Assembly (NCBI RefSeq): GCF_004769665.1
Contig: NZ_RQGG01000019.1
Span: 1-64,000 of the forward strand
From: Leptospira kemamanensis
GTDB taxonomy: Bacteria > Spirochaetota > Leptospiria > Leptospirales > Leptospiraceae
Reading direction: 5' to 3'
Length of the DNA stretch: 64,000 nucleotides
The position numbers and the translations under genes were made by a program. Under the pieces are notes generated by a model that was not told the origin of the DNA, did not search any database, and saw nothing but the letters and a program-made list of their open reading frames with translations. This document shows, piece after piece, positions 53,066 to 63,495 of this stretch; within the stretch, counting starts at the first letter, position 1; each line of letters begins with the position of its first letter.

Positions 53066-53889
53066 TTGGTGAGTGTTGGAAAATTAAAATACGGTTGGAT
53101 GAGGATTCCTTTTTCCGAACATGCTTTTACAAAATTCGGATCTCCTTTGTCGATGGCGACAGCAAATTCTTTTGCTTTGCATAACATTGGATAGTCATTA
53201 AAGGAATCACCAAAAACCAAATCGGGATAAACGCCAATTCGTTCTTCAATGGCTCTCACTTTCCCTTCTCCATAGGTATAGGGTTCTATGAGTTCATGAG
53301 TGTATTTTCCGTTTTCATCTAATACTTGTTTCATGCCAATCACATGAGATTCTAAAACAGGAAAATGATGAGCAATGGCCGCAATTCCTGGTTCTGGAGA
53401 GGCAGTGACAATAAACACCTTCCAATTGTGGTGGTTCAAATACTGGATGAGGTCTTTCATCTCTACTTGTGGGAAAACACCTGACTCTTCGTGAGGTTGG
53501 TTCACCCGTTCCCAGGCACGGCGAGACACATCATAATAATCTTTGTGGGTAAGACCTTGGAATAAAAAACAAGTCCAACGGTATCCTCGTTCGATTCCAA
53601 ATTCTTTTAATTGGTAAGTGTATTCTTCCCAAACCAAATGTTCTTTTTCAGCGAGACTGAGTTTGGTATGGTCTTTCCAAAGTGTTTGGTCACGAAAAAA
53701 AGGAGAAAGATCTTTGGGTAAAAACGAAAGACCTTCCATGATGAGTTGGTCCATGATTTTTTCGCCAAAATCATTTCGAATGAGAGTATGATCAAAATCA
53801 AAACAGACAATGCCTGTTTTTTTCGGGATAAGAGTTGTCAGACGATCATAAACTTCGTCTGTCCAACTATTCTTGGTAAGGTTTGTCAC
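53062..53889 (-). CDS. HAD-superfamily phosphatase (HAD-IB-like)
   Basis: 275 residues. The HAD motif I is FDFDHTLI, with Asp31 as the likely nucleophile and Asp33; motif II is IVTASPEP; motif IV is VFGDSFNDYPM with the metal-binding aspartates. The cap region (about 50-150) is helical, as in phosphoserine phosphatase-like proteins. The substrate is unknown. It overlaps the RsmI-like gene and follows the M23 peptidase gene by five bases. Confidence 0.85.
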   Translation of the reverse strand: MTNLTKNSWTDEVYDRLTTLIPKKTGIVCFDFDHTLIRNDFGEKIMDQLIMEGLSFLPKDLSPFFRDQTLWKDHTKLSLAEKEHLVWEEYTYQLKEFGIERGYRWTCFLFQGLTHKDYYDVSRRAWERVNQPHEESGVFPQVEMKDLIQYLNHHNWKVFIVTASPEPGIAAIAHHFPVLESHVIGMKQVLDENGKYTHELIEPYTYGEGKVRAIEERIGVYPDLVFGDSFNDYPMLCKAKEFAVAIDKGDPNFVKACSEKGILIQPYFNFPTLTK

Positions 53890-53894
53890 AAAAC

Positions 53895-54680
53895 TTAGTC
53901 TGCGTAGCCAACTAGGTTTGTGGCAATCCCTTCTTCAAAAGGAGTGAGAAAGTTTTCTGGATTCAAATACACATTATGAAATCGAACTTCGAAGTGGACA
54001 TGTGGTCCCGTTGACTTTCCCGTATTTCCAGAGAAGGCAATGATTTGTCCTTTTTTGACAATATCACCTGGTTTTACGAGTAACTCTTGGTTGTGGCCAT
54101 AAACGGTGTGGAAATGGTTCATGTCATGGTGGTAAATTTTGACGGCAAGGCCGTAATCGCCACCACGTCCTGCTTCTTCCACCACACCATCTGCCGCAGC
54201 TAGGACGATGGAGTTTTTAGGAATGGCAATGTCGAGACCTGTATGCCAGGTATTCCATCGCCTTCCAATCCGGGAAGAGATCCTTGATTTGTTATTGGGT
54301 AAAACAGGCCATATGAATTGGTCAATCGGAGATTCAATGGTTTCGCGGAAGAGTTCCTTTTCTTGGAGGTTTCTCATGTATTCCGCAGAGTATGGGAAAA
54401 AAATAGATCGTTTCAAACGATTGAGTTCCGCTTCTGTGAGGTGGTTGATCTCCATCACTTCGCTAGCAAGAATTCCGAACTCGGATGCTTTCTCGAGAAG
54501 GCTTTTTTTCTCGACATTCAGGTCTACCCAAAGTCCCCATTGGTCGTTGTAGCGTTGGAAGACATGGTTGTCTAAAAAAACAGGACCGTTTTTTTGTTTT
54601 TGGTATGCCGCATAGGCCGAGTAGGTCACGACAAAGAGGATTAGGACCAGTATGATATAGTAACTGCGGTTTCGCTTCAT
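53895..54680 (-). CDS. M23 (LytM-type) peptidase
   Basis: 261 residues. The ATG at 54680 has GAGG nine bases before it; an upstream TTG start is possible. A single N-terminal helix (YYIILVLILFVVTYSAYAAY) anchors it outside the cytoplasm. A linker with a LysM-like or coiled part (about 50-120) is followed by the peptidase domain with the zinc sites HTGLDIAI (His-x3-Asp) and GPHVHFEVRF (HxH). It should cut peptidoglycan cross-links or act as a scaffold in cell division. Confidence 0.9.
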   Translation of the reverse strand: MKRNRSYYIILVLILFVVTYSAYAAYQKQKNGPVFLDNHVFQRYNDQWGLWVDLNVEKKSLLEKASEFGILASEVMEINHLTEAELNRLKRSIFFPYSAEYMRNLQEKELFRETIESPIDQFIWPVLPNNKSRISSRIGRRWNTWHTGLDIAIPKNSIVLAAADGVVEEAGRGGDYGLAVKIYHHDMNHFHTVYGHNQELLVKPGDIVKKGQIIAFSGNTGKSTGPHVHFEVRFHNVYLNPENFLTPFEEGIATNLVGYAD

Positions 54681-55030
54681 CTCATTTCGCCTCAAAAACT
54701 ATGGTGCAATGCCAAATTCTCACGACCCCTCGTCGGGTCAAGGCGAAGAGGTCGGCAACTTGCCTCAATCATGGCTTTTATGTGACATAAGAAAGTGATT
54801 CCGTTTGCTGTCATTTCCTTTTCCGAGGGAGAAATTCCGTGAAAACGATGGTTCTGCCATGAATCGGCGGAATCTCGATTGGGATTGGGATCAGTTTTCT
54901 TTCGGAAGGGTTTTCAAAAGCAGGAAGAAAACAGGAACACGGTTTTTGTGATCCTGTTCTTTAGAAAAAAGAGGGGTAAGGTTCCCGAGTTCCTTGGGGT
55001 GCCCCCTCTTTTTTAGTGGGACGGAGAGAG
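54681..55030. other. Intergenic region with one terminator
   Basis: A 350-base gap between the M23 gene and the sterol-desaturase gene. Apart from the terminator at 54965-55014 it has an imperfect stem (ACAGGA...TCCTGT around 54924-54960) and a short GACCC/GGGTC repeat near 54725. I see no gene, tRNA or promoter worth naming. Confidence 0.5.
54965..55014 (-). terminator. Terminator of the sterol-desaturase gene
   Basis: AAAAAAGAGGGG and its exact complement (12 bp) are separated by a 26-base loop. On the minus strand the stem ends in CCCCTCTTTTTT, giving a T run, 17 bases after the stop codon of the gene that ends at 55031. The long loop is unusual. Confidence 0.75.
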
Positions 55031-56272
55031 TTACACAGCTTGGGTCTTTTGTTGTCCCGTTCTGTAGAGGTAAATGCCTGCCACGATAAGACAAACGATG
55101 CCAATTGCATAGTAAGCCCAACCCACATCAAAGTATCCGAGGACTAAAAATCCAAAGAGTAGTCTCGTTATCTCCAGAGCTCCTGCCCAAGTTTTGTTTT
55201 CAATGAGCGCATTGATGGACACAAGAGACAGCGTGACCCAAATCGTGACGAGGATTTGGGAAACTAAACTGAATTTGGGAACAAACAATAAAAAGGCAAA
55301 GGAAAGGAGTAATACGAGAACAAACCAAGTGGTCGTATAGGTCTTCACTTCGCCTGCTGGTTTCGGATCATACTTTTGGAAGGTTTTGGGACTCACCTCT
55401 GGGATGGGTAAAAATCCAGCCGGTTTGTTTCCTTGCCTTGGGATCCAACCGGGAGGTTTCAAAAAGACCAAAATTTTATCTAAAAAATACTCCGCTTGGA
55501 AGGCTTGTTTGATGAGTTCCCAATAATAATGGAAATTGGCATAAACGGGGTTAAAACTCTTCAGTGGTTTTACCGTTCCATACACACAGGGTTCCGTTTC
55601 TTCTCGGAAGGTCCCAAACATGCGATCAAAGATGATAAAGATCCCACCATGATTTTTGTCGATATAGATCGGATTGATTGCATGGTGCACTCTGTGGTGA
55701 GAAGGAGTGGAAAGAATGTATTCCCCAATCTTTCCAATTTTTCCGACGGCTTTGGTATGAACCCAAAATTGATAAATCAAATTGATTTGTCCACTTGCCA
55801 AATACATCCATGGGTGAAACCCAATGAGAGCGAGGGGAACATAAAAAATCCAAGATACAAGTCCACCGAGTCCCGTTTGTCTTAGGGCAACCACAAGATT
55901 GTATTCTTCACTGTGGTGGTGGATGACATGTCCCGCCCAAAGGAAATTCACTTCATGGGCTAACCTGTGAGACCAGTAATAACAAAAGTCTTGGCCAACG
56001 ATGCAGAGCACCCAAGCCCAAGGGTTGGTCATGGCGAATTCAAAAAAACGAAAGTGTTCGTAGATGTAAAAATAAGCATAAAGACCAACTCCCTTTTGGA
56101 AAAGTCCCCAGATCTGGGAGATAATCCCCGTGCTTAAGTCAGCAATGGAATCATTGAGCCGGTACAAGTCTTTGTTTTTACGGTAACCGATATATACCTC
56201 AATCCCAATCAAAAGGAAAAAAACGGGGATGGCAAAGGTAACAATTTGAGGAGCTTGGAAATTCTCGAACAT
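55031..56272 (-). CDS. Sterol desaturase / fatty acid hydroxylase-family protein
   Basis: 413 residues with about seven membrane helices. The three iron-binding histidine clusters are present: HRLAHEV, HVIHHHSEEY and HHRVHH, with a final His in DKNHGG. The fatty acid hydroxylase superfamily uses a di-iron centre to oxidise lipids; alkylglycerol monooxygenase-type members have the same layout. The lipid is unknown. It is the last gene of its unit, closed by the terminator at 54965-55014. Confidence 0.9.
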   Translation of the reverse strand: MFENFQAPQIVTFAIPVFFLLIGIEVYIGYRKNKDLYRLNDSIADLSTGIISQIWGLFQKGVGLYAYFYIYEHFRFFEFAMTNPWAWVLCIVGQDFCYYWSHRLAHEVNFLWAGHVIHHHSEEYNLVVALRQTGLGGLVSWIFYVPLALIGFHPWMYLASGQINLIYQFWVHTKAVGKIGKIGEYILSTPSHHRVHHAINPIYIDKNHGGIFIIFDRMFGTFREETEPCVYGTVKPLKSFNPVYANFHYYWELIKQAFQAEYFLDKILVFLKPPGWIPRQGNKPAGFLPIPEVSPKTFQKYDPKPAGEVKTYTTTWFVLVLLLSFAFLLFVPKFSLVSQILVTIWVTLSLVSINALIENKTWAGALEITRLLFGFLVLGYFDVGWAYYAIGIVCLIVAGIYLYRTGQQKTQAV

Positions 56273-56290
56273 AGCGGAATAGATTTGACA

Positions 56291-57169
56291 TCATTTTGAC
56301 AAAATGTCAAGCAAATGTTGACCAAGATTCAGAAATTGTTCATGGTTCAATTCTTCCGGGCGTTTGGTCGGAGGGATGCCGGATTGCACCAGTGCCTGGC
56401 CCAAGGCTTCTCGAAATTTAGGATCCTCGGAAAACGGGGACTCTCGTAAACTCACTTGGATTTGTTTTCGTTTTCCCCAAAAAAGGGTGCGTAACATCCG
56501 AGACCAAAGAGCCACTTCCTCTTCCGTTTTCGGTGACCAATCTTCTTTCCCAACTTTTGATTTCGGAGTGAGTAAAATCAAAGCGGAATGGATTTTGGGG
56601 ATAGGAAAAAAACAGTTTTTGTGAACCGTTTTTAGGTATTTCACATCACAAAATGCGGACAAAAAGATGGAAAGGGAAGATGTTTCTTTCACAAGTCGTT
56701 CCGCAAATTCCTTTTGCACCATAAAGATCCCACCTTGGAACTTACGGCAATGGATGATGAGTGTATTGATGATTTCCGTTGTTAGGTGGTAGGGCAAATT
56801 GCCAAATACAAACACTCGTTTCGGGAAGATATGGAATAAATTTTCTAAGGCGTCTCCCGCATACAAATTTGCTTTTGGGAATTTAGGTAAAATTTCTTCC
56901 TGTGCCAATTGAATATAGGCAAAATCAATTTCAAAGAGATCGGTTTGTTTTTGCAAACTCAGGATGGGGTAGGTAAGGGTTCCCAGGCCAATCCCAATTT
57001 CGGCCAAGGATATATCCTCTTCCACAAACAAAGGTTTTGCGACATTGACAATGTACTCCACAATGTTCCCATCAATGAGGAAATTTTGACCAAATTTCTT
57101 TTGGGCACGGATACCTTTTTGTTCAAAGAAGGTTTGGATTTGTGAGATCGTGGAGTAGGGGGATTTCAA
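56291..57169 (-). CDS. ksgA: 16S rRNA dimethyladenosine transferase
   Basis: 292 residues from a TTG at 57169 that follows AGGATCAAT; the longer frame upstream is inside comEC and is unlikely. Marks of KsgA/RsmA are RAQKKFGQNFLIDGNIVEYIV, the SAM-binding EIGIGLGTLTYPIL, GNLPYHLTTEIINTLI (NLPY motif) and FFPIPKIHSALILL. It methylates two adenines at the 3' end of 16S rRNA. It overlaps the end of comEC by 47 bases, an unusually long overlap. Confidence 0.92.
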   Translation of the reverse strand: MKSPYSTISQIQTFFEQKGIRAQKKFGQNFLIDGNIVEYIVNVAKPLFVEEDISLAEIGIGLGTLTYPILSLQKQTDLFEIDFAYIQLAQEEILPKFPKANLYAGDALENLFHIFPKRVFVFGNLPYHLTTEIINTLIIHCRKFQGGIFMVQKEFAERLVKETSSLSIFLSAFCDVKYLKTVHKNCFFPIPKIHSALILLTPKSKVGKEDWSPKTEEEVALWSRMLRTLFWGKRKQIQVSLRESPFSEDPKFREALGQALVQSGIPPTKRPEELNHEQFLNLGQHLLDILSK

Positions 57170-58952
57170 ATTGATCCTCAACGATGAGGATTTTCCATGC
57201 GTTAGAAATCCCAAGTAGTTTTTGGTAGGCGATCCATTCTTTCGCTTCCTTTTTTTTCCAAAGGGGAAAATCCAAAATGAGAAATCCTTTCCAAGTTTCT
57301 CTGATTTTCTTTTGTTCTGTTTCCTTAAGCGATCGTAATAAAGAAGGAATTCCCTTTGGATTGCCGTCAAACCGAAACAAGCTAAACTCTTTTTTGATTT
57401 CTTGCCCCAAACGCTCGGAAGTTTGGATTTGGATTCCATCCATAAACATGGATTTCTGAAAGGGTGAGTTGTTTTGATCAAACCAGACAATGTTTGGGAG
57501 ATTTTGTTTTTTTTTCAGTCGGAGAACGGTTTGCAAACACGATTCGGATTCAAAGAGGATGGTTTGGATTTCCTTATTTGTGTTTGGTAACTCGAAACGT
57601 TTGTAAGGAGAACAGGTTCCGTAAAGAAACAATCGATCTTCTATGGCGATGGTAAAATACCCTTTCCCTTTTTGGAAAATCACAGGGAGTGATTCTTTTT
57701 TGGGAAAAAAGTAGCCCAAGGGAAAAAACGAAACGAGAAGACTCGGCAAAATCCAGCGAAAGAATTTGATTTTGTGAAAGTCCCATCGATAGATAAACCA
57801 AAGGATCAAAATGAGAAACAAAGAAAACCAAACAAGGAGATAGGACTCCTTCTCCCAAATTCGATACCCCCTCCCTGATTCTGATAAGAACTGGAAGATT
57901 CGCAAAAAAAGAGATAGGAGATATGCTACTGGTGTCCAAATCCAATCGGAAAGAACAACTTCCAAACGAACCGGAAGGATGGTTTGTAAAAACAAAGTGA
58001 TATAAATACAAGGGAGTAAAATTCCTGCCAAGGGAACCAAAAGATAGTTAATCCAAATTCCACCATAGGAGAAAGAATGAAAGTAGGTAACAAGAATGGG
58101 AAAACTACAAAGAGAACAAACCAAGGTGAGAGTCAAATTTTCTTTAAGTAAGGATTTTGAATGCGGAAAAATCATTTGGTCCAAACTTGGTTTGAGATAA
58201 AAAATTCCAAACACGGCACCAAACGAGAGTAAAAAGCCTATACTCAAAAAATCAGAAAACAAAAAGAATGTGATAGCTGCCGAAGAAATGATGAGTAAAT
58301 CACTAACAGCAATTTTGCGATAGAGAAGTGAGGAAACCAAGGTGAAAAAAGCAAATGAGTATGCTCGCACAAAAGAAACAGGAAAGTTTAATAGATACAA
58401 ATAATACCAACCGAATCCCAGAGAGAGTAGGATAGAAATCCACCTCTGTTTAGAAAAAATTAGGTTTCCTAAAAATTGAAGGCTACCAATAAAAATCCCT
58501 AAGTGTAAACCAGATGCTGCAAAGAGGTGTAAGATTCCCGATTCCTTTGCAATTTCTTTAAAGTCTCTTGGAATCTCACTTGTAGAACCAGTGACAAGCC
58601 CAATCACAATTCTTTGTTCCAAGGGGGATAGGTGAGAATGTTTGCAGGTATCCACAAGCAAACTACGAAACCAAGTTCTCGTTTGTCTTTTCTCCGATAC
58701 ATGGTTTGTGTTTGCGAATAATACAAACACCAGGGTAGCAATCATAAATGATTGTAAATTCGTTTCCCACTTTTTGGGAAAGAAAGGTGGAAAAATGAAA
58801 AGAATGGAAACACTGAGGATCGAAAAACAAAAGAGATATAAGTAAAATCCAGGAATCTCTCTACCAAAACGAAAGCTGACGCCAGTAATACAAATGCCTA
58901 ATCCAAACCAACCAAAGGTAGAATTCGGGAGTAGTTTTGTTTTCACTCTCAC
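57123..58952 (-). CDS. comEC: ComEC/Rec2-like membrane protein
   Basis: 609 residues with about ten membrane helices. The competence motif is GSTSEIPRDFKEIAKESGIL, then HLFAASGLHLGIF. ComEC forms the channel for DNA uptake; here the C-terminal beta-lactamase-like domain seems shortened or degenerate. The start is GTG at 58952, inside a perfect hairpin (58946-58962), with a weak ribosome binding site. It lies after trpS and before ksgA in one minus-strand run. Natural competence in Leptospira is not well established. Confidence 0.85.
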   Translation of the reverse strand: MRVKTKLLPNSTFGWFGLGICITGVSFRFGREIPGFYLYLFCFSILSVSILFIFPPFFPKKWETNLQSFMIATLVFVLFANTNHVSEKRQTRTWFRSLLVDTCKHSHLSPLEQRIVIGLVTGSTSEIPRDFKEIAKESGILHLFAASGLHLGIFIGSLQFLGNLIFSKQRWISILLSLGFGWYYLYLLNFPVSFVRAYSFAFFTLVSSLLYRKIAVSDLLIISSAAITFFLFSDFLSIGFLLSFGAVFGIFYLKPSLDQMIFPHSKSLLKENLTLTLVCSLCSFPILVTYFHSFSYGGIWINYLLVPLAGILLPCIYITLFLQTILPVRLEVVLSDWIWTPVAYLLSLFLRIFQFLSESGRGYRIWEKESYLLVWFSLFLILILWFIYRWDFHKIKFFRWILPSLLVSFFPLGYFFPKKESLPVIFQKGKGYFTIAIEDRLFLYGTCSPYKRFELPNTNKEIQTILFESESCLQTVLRLKKKQNLPNIVWFDQNNSPFQKSMFMDGIQIQTSERLGQEIKKEFSLFRFDGNPKGIPSLLRSLKETEQKKIRETWKGFLILDFPLWKKKEAKEWIAYQKLLGISNAWKILIVEDQFEIPLLHDLTNPNLL

Positions 58953-58962
58953 GAAGTGAGAG
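58946..58962 (-). promoter_or_regulatory. Hairpin over the comEC start codon
   Basis: CTCTCAC and GTGAGAG form a 7-bp perfect stem with a 3-base loop, and the GTG start of comEC lies in the stem. It could hide the start codon until the mRNA is opened by a ribosome from trpS upstream or by a protein. It may also simply be a coincidence. Confidence 0.4.
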
Positions 58963-58994
58963 GTTTTCGATTGTGTATTTTGGTCTCTTAGAAA

Positions 58995-59963
58995 TTAAAA
59001 AGGATAAATTCCCAAAGTCTTTCGCACTTCGGTTAATTTTGATTGGGCTACTTCTTTTGCTTTTTCTTTTCCTTTTGCCAAAACAGAATGCACATAATCT
59101 AAGTTTTGTGTTAGTTCTTCTCGTTTGGATCGGAAAGGAGCAAAATGGGTGAGGATGGATTCTAATAAGTCTTTTTTGAGATCTCCATAGCCAAATCCAC
59201 CTTGTTTGTATTTTTCTTTTTGGGTTTCTCTTTCGGAAGGAGATAAAAATAGAGAGTGGATTTGGTAAATGATCGAAGTATCTGGATCTTTTGGTTCTTC
59301 GATCGCTTTTGAATCACTGACAATGGCCATCACTTTCTTTTTGATTTCTTTTTCAGTTCCAAAGAAGTCGATCGTATTGTTGTAAGACTTTGACATCTTG
59401 GCTCCATCGATTCCTGGAACTGTTGCAGTGGATTCATCAATATCAGGTTCTGGTAATGTGAGAACAGGTCCAAATTGTGCATTGAACCTTTCTGCAATAT
59501 CTCGTGCAAATTCCAAATGTTGTTTTTGGTCTTTGCCTACTGGGACTTTTTCAGCTGAAAACAGTAAGATGTCACTTGCCATAAGGATTGGGTAGGTAAA
59601 TAGTCCTGCTCCTGGAACAAATCCTTTTGCAACTTTGTCTTTAAAAGAATGAGCCAATTGTAATTGGGAAACTGTAATGGATTGCGATAAATACCAAGTG
59701 AGTTCTGTTACTTCTGGCACATCACTTTGCACCCAAAATACAGATTTGTTTGGATCAACACCTAGCGCGAGTAAATCGAGAGCACAACCTAAGGTGTAGT
59801 CTTTTAATTCTTCTTTGGAACGAAACGTGGTTAAAGCATGTAGGTTTGCGATGAATAAAAAAAGTTCTTCTTTGGATTGGTAATCTAAGATTTTTTTGAT
59901 CGCTGAAAAATAATTTCCTAAATGTAATTTGCCGGAAGGTTGTAAACCAGTAAGGACTCTCAA
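58995..59963 (-). CDS. trpS: Tryptophanyl-tRNA synthetase
   Basis: 322 residues, class I synthetase that charges tRNA(Trp). The HIGH-like motif is [15 protein letters not shown] (residues 10-24) and the KMSKS motif is intact in [11 protein letters not shown]. Its start overlaps the end of the 652-residue spirochaete protein by four bases (ATGA-type overlap), so translation is coupled. It is about the normal length. Confidence 0.95.
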   Translation of the reverse strand: MRVLTGLQPSGKLHLGNYFSAIKKILDYQSKEELFLFIANLHALTTFRSKEELKDYTLGCALDLLALGVDPNKSVFWVQSDVPEVTELTWYLSQSITVSQLQLAHSFKDKVAKGFVPGAGLFTYPILMASDILLFSAEKVPVGKDQKQHLEFARDIAERFNAQFGPVLTLPEPDIDESTATVPGIDGAKMSKSYNNTIDFFGTEKEIKKKVMAIVSDSKAIEEPKDPDTSIIYQIHSLFLSPSERETQKEKYKQGGFGYGDLKKDLLESILTHFAPFRSKREELTQNLDYVHSVLAKGKEKAKEVAQSKLTEVRKTLGIYPF

Positions 59964-61918
59964 GTATTTTCCTCTTGCCCTGTTGTCTCGTTTGTTTCCG
60001 AACTATTTGTCTCACCCGTTGGTTCTGGATTTCCACTATCTTTGTGGAATGTGGAATAGGTAAGCCTTTCGTATTCTTTATTGAGTTTGATCAGTTCTTG
60101 TTCGATTTTTCTATGAGCAGTGAGTTTCGAAGTTGTTGTAGGATCTTTAAAAATCACTGCATAATTATATAAATACTTAGTGAACTGGATGAAAACATCT
60201 TCCACTTTCATCCCATTGATTCTTTCTTTTGCGACAACCGCTTTGTCGTAGTGTGGGATAAATCTTTGAGCTATTTTGACTTCCTCGATCACTTTGTCTT
60301 TGGTGGAAGCAATTTTGTCATTTGCTTTCCCTTTGGATTCTGTCACCTTTGCCATCAAATGGTTTTCAACGATGATATTGAGTTTCCCTGCAAAACTTCC
60401 AAAAAATTCAGATGCTTCTTGTAGAGCTTGCACAATGGTTCCTGCAATTTGGTCGGATGCTGCATTTCCTGTGCTATAATCCATTCCATACTGTTGAAAA
60501 CTATATTGGAAACTTGGAAATTTTTTATTAAAATTATCAATGGTTCGAACAAGGGAATTGAGTTCGTCGATTTCGTTTCGGAAAAGTCCAGGTTGGATGA
60601 GGAGAAGTTCTTGGTTTTGGTTTTTGTCACCTAACCGCACGTAACCTTCAATCACATTGATGTAAACTGTTTGTAAGTCGCGTAGTAATAAATACACTAA
60701 CCGGTGTGGTTGAGATTTGTAACTATTTTTGACAGTTTGGCTTTTTGCCGATTCTGGCATATGATGCGCCATGTAATCGTCTACCACTTGGTTTAAAAAA
60801 TCAAAACTGATTTTCCCTTTGTCATCAATTGAAAAATAGCGAGATCGTAGGTTTTGTAATTCTTCTTTTTTGAAAGTTCTTGTATTGATATCGTCGGAAA
60901 TTTTAGCAACAGTGATTTCCACTTCCTTTTGGATTTCGCGAGCTGCTTGGAATTTATGTTCTTGTATTGGTGGAACACGTAAATCAGCTACAATTTCTGG
61001 CCAAGTGAACATTTTCTTTTTGGCAACGATATAAAAAGCAGTGATTGCGTCGGATAACTTAGGTCTGTTGTTTTCTAAATTAAGAGCATAGTTCACACCT
61101 TCCATGATTTTGTTTAGTTTAGGTGTGAGTTTATCATCCATTTTGACGATGTCTGGTAAGTTCGACAAAATGATATCTTTAGCATCATCTCTTTGTAAAA
61201 AACGTACATAAAACATCTGCATCTTAAGCGAACGTTCTAAAAAGATATCCGCAGAAATTTTATCCAAGATGAGAGCATCAAGTGATGCAAAGGCATTAAA
61301 AAACTTATTAAAATTATTGATAATATTGTAAACGAGCGGAGTCCAAATTCTCCAACCTTGTTGTTCGGAAACACGAAGAGCTTGGATGGTGGGGATGAGA
61401 ACGTCTTCTTTTAATCCACGAAAGATTTTTTCCACATTATTGGAAATCGCGGGATTACGTCCAAATAATCCAATATCGATAGTTCCAGATTCTTTGGCGA
61501 ATTTTCCAATCGAACTATTGGCATTGTTTCCACCACCAAAAAGTCCAGCGAGTAGTCCCCCACCTTGTCTTTGTTCGATGGCCTTTTTTCTGGCCGGGTT
61601 TTGTTTTTGTTTGGCACTATCAATTGTGACTAGGTCACTCGATCGTTTTGGTTTGGGATCGGGAGTAACACTGCGTGAGACAACTTCTCTTCGCGGTTGT
61701 TCTCTTTCTGGTAGGCCACGATCGCGGCTCTCTTCTTTTTTAGGTTTGTTTTTGTTTTCGTAGTCTTCGTCCACTTTCCGGATGAGATCAATCCGAATGA
61801 AGACATCATTCGATTTTAAGATGGCTTCATCGATCAGTTGTTGGTGTTCCGGTGTTCTTGTTTTACGATATAAATCTGCAAAAACACGGTGTGCTTCTGT
61901 ACGAGAAACTGGTGTCAC
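59960..61918 (-). CDS. Spirochaete-type conserved protein (DUF5312-like)
   Basis: 652 residues, cytoplasmic, mostly helical. After a polar, charged N-terminus (PERE, RRE, KPK) with a glycine run ([14 protein letters not shown]), the core (about 150-540) is a long helical domain with few cysteines, and the tail is Glu/Thr-rich ([17 protein letters not shown]). It resembles the spirochaete family DUF5312 (Treponema, Borrelia), but I make this call from memory of shape and spread, not from a motif. Function unknown. It lies between the LolA-like gene and trpS with tight spacing. Confidence 0.65.
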   Translation of the reverse strand: MTPVSRTEAHRVFADLYRKTRTPEHQQLIDEAILKSNDVFIRIDLIRKVDEDYENKNKPKKEESRDRGLPEREQPRREVVSRSVTPDPKPKRSSDLVTIDSAKQKQNPARKKAIEQRQGGGLLAGLFGGGNNANSSIGKFAKESGTIDIGLFGRNPAISNNVEKIFRGLKEDVLIPTIQALRVSEQQGWRIWTPLVYNIINNFNKFFNAFASLDALILDKISADIFLERSLKMQMFYVRFLQRDDAKDIILSNLPDIVKMDDKLTPKLNKIMEGVNYALNLENNRPKLSDAITAFYIVAKKKMFTWPEIVADLRVPPIQEHKFQAAREIQKEVEITVAKISDDINTRTFKKEELQNLRSRYFSIDDKGKISFDFLNQVVDDYMAHHMPESAKSQTVKNSYKSQPHRLVYLLLRDLQTVYINVIEGYVRLGDKNQNQELLLIQPGLFRNEIDELNSLVRTIDNFNKKFPSFQYSFQQYGMDYSTGNAASDQIAGTIVQALQEASEFFGSFAGKLNIIVENHLMAKVTESKGKANDKIASTKDKVIEEVKIAQRFIPHYDKAVVAKERINGMKVEDVFIQFTKYLYNYAVIFKDPTTTSKLTAHRKIEQELIKLNKEYERLTYSTFHKDSGNPEPTGETNSSETNETTGQEENT

Positions 61919-61920
61919 AA

Positions 61921-62502
61921 TTACTCCTTTTGGTTGAGAGGGTTCTCAACAATCTGTGAGCTTGTGGGAGGTTGAAAGTTAAATAGTCCTGTTCCAAGAC
62001 CAATATTAGTCGCAATTCCTGAGAATGCGATTTCTGTGATTTCATCATCGGAACGTTTCATTTTCAGTACGCGCGGGAGGTCATTATCAGAGACAACCAA
62101 AATGATTTCGTTATAACGTTTTGTGTTGGATGTGAGGCGAAACGTTCTTCCACTGACGGTTACATTTTCATAACCAGAGAGTAGGCCACCAAGTCCCCCA
62201 GAAACACCCTTTAGATCTTGTTTTCCTGCAATGGAGGAATCGGGATTATAAAACCATAAAATGCGACCATTCGAAGAGATGATCCTTCCGTCACTGAAAC
62301 GCACATGGAGTTGGTTTGGGCTTTTGTAAGAGACCACGCCAGTGAGGCCACCATTTAGAGTGACAGAGGCGCGAAAACTTTCAAGGGAGTTCATTTTGCC
62401 GATGACGGCATTGAGACGATCTCTTCCATCCTCTGCCCAAAGGGAACCCATTTGGACAGAGAAAAGGAGAACGATCTGGATTTTGAGAAGGTATTTTCTC
62501 AA
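61921..62502 (-). CDS. LolA-like outer membrane lipoprotein carrier
   Basis: 193 residues. The signal (YLLKIQIVLLFSVQMGSL) is cut near WAED. The LolA fold shows in RLNAVIGKMNSLESFRASVTLNG, VVSYKSPNQLHVRFSDGR, ISSNGRILWFYNPDSSIAGKQ and the end strand TGLFNFQPPTSSQIVENP. LolA carries lipoproteins across the periplasm from LolCDE. The gene is two bases from the following gene and 23 bases after etfA in the same direction. Confidence 0.8.
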   Translation of the reverse strand: MRKYLLKIQIVLLFSVQMGSLWAEDGRDRLNAVIGKMNSLESFRASVTLNGGLTGVVSYKSPNQLHVRFSDGRIISSNGRILWFYNPDSSIAGKQDLKGVSGGLGGLLSGYENVTVSGRTFRLTSNTKRYNEIILVVSDNDLPRVLKMKRSDDEITEIAFSGIATNIGLGTGLFNFQPPTSSQIVENPLNQKE

Positions 62503-62525
62503 AGTTAGATGGTTCGTATTGGGAA

Positions 62526-63485
62526 TTAACCCAATACTTTTTTGAATTCAGAAGTCAGTGCAGGCACTACTTCAAACAAATCAGCAACAACACCATACGT
62601 TGCAACTTTGAAGATCGGAGCATCTCCGTCTTTGTTGATCGCAACGATGTATTTAGAAGATCCCATACCCGCTAAGTGTTGGATGGCTCCGGAAATTCCG
62701 CAAGCGATGTAACAGTTAGGGGAGACAGTTTTTCCTGTTTGTCCTACTTGGTGTGAGTGAGAAATCCAACCCGCATCCACAGTCGCACGGGAAGCACCAA
62801 GTGCTGCACCGAGTGTGTCTGCTAAGTCTTGGATGATTGGCCAGTTTTCTGGTCCTTTGATTCCGCGTCCGCCAGATACGATGATAGAAGCATCCGCTAA
62901 CTGCACTTTGTTTCCACCAGAAAGGTCTTTGGAAAGTGATTTTGTTCTCACTTCGCCAGCAGCTGCACCAGATTTTTCAACCGCACCTGCTCCTTCTTTT
63001 GGAGTTACTTCTTGTGAGTTGGCACGCACAGTGAACATTTGAATGTCAGAAGACACTTTGAAGTTCGCATACGCTTTACCAGAGTAAATTGGTTTTTTTG
63101 CTACTACTTTACCACCATCAACAGAAAGACCCACTGCATCTGCTACGATTCCCGCATTTGCTTTGATCGCGACTCTTGCAGAGTATTCTTTTCCTTGAGC
63201 AGAGTGTGGCATAAGAACCACTGCTGGTTTTTTCTCTTGGATCACGGCAAAAATTCCGTTTGCATAACCTTCTGGTGAAAATTCACCAAGGTTTGCACCA
63301 ATCACAGCATCAGCACCAACTGCTTTCAAATCACCAGCAAACGCGTCAACGTTGTCAGTGATGATGAGAGTATGAACCTTACCACCGATTGCATCCGCAA
63401 TTTTGCGACCTGCAGAGGTAAGTTCTTTTGAGATTTTTTTAAGTTCGCCGTTTTTTAATTCACCAACTACTAAAACATCAGCCAT
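62526..63485 (-). CDS. etfA: Electron transfer flavoprotein alpha subunit
   Basis: 319 residues. Marks of EtfA are the opening [14 protein letters not shown], the FAD-binding [23 protein letters not shown] with [16 protein letters not shown], and [31 protein letters not shown]. With EtfB it takes electrons from acyl-CoA dehydrogenases to the respiratory chain. It starts ten bases after etfB and serves the beta-oxidation genes at 40-45 kb. Confidence 0.95.
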   Translation of the reverse strand: MADVLVVGELKNGELKKISKELTSAGRKIADAIGGKVHTLIITDNVDAFAGDLKAVGADAVIGANLGEFSPEGYANGIFAVIQEKKPAVVLMPHSAQGKEYSARVAIKANAGIVADAVGLSVDGGKVVAKKPIYSGKAYANFKVSSDIQMFTVRANSQEVTPKEGAGAVEKSGAAAGEVRTKSLSKDLSGGNKVQLADASIIVSGGRGIKGPENWPIIQDLADTLGAALGASRATVDAGWISHSHQVGQTGKTVSPNCYIACGISGAIQHLAGMGSSKYIVAINKDGDAPIFKVATYGVVADLFEVVPALTSEFKKVLG

Positions 63486-63495
63486 GTTCGTCTCC

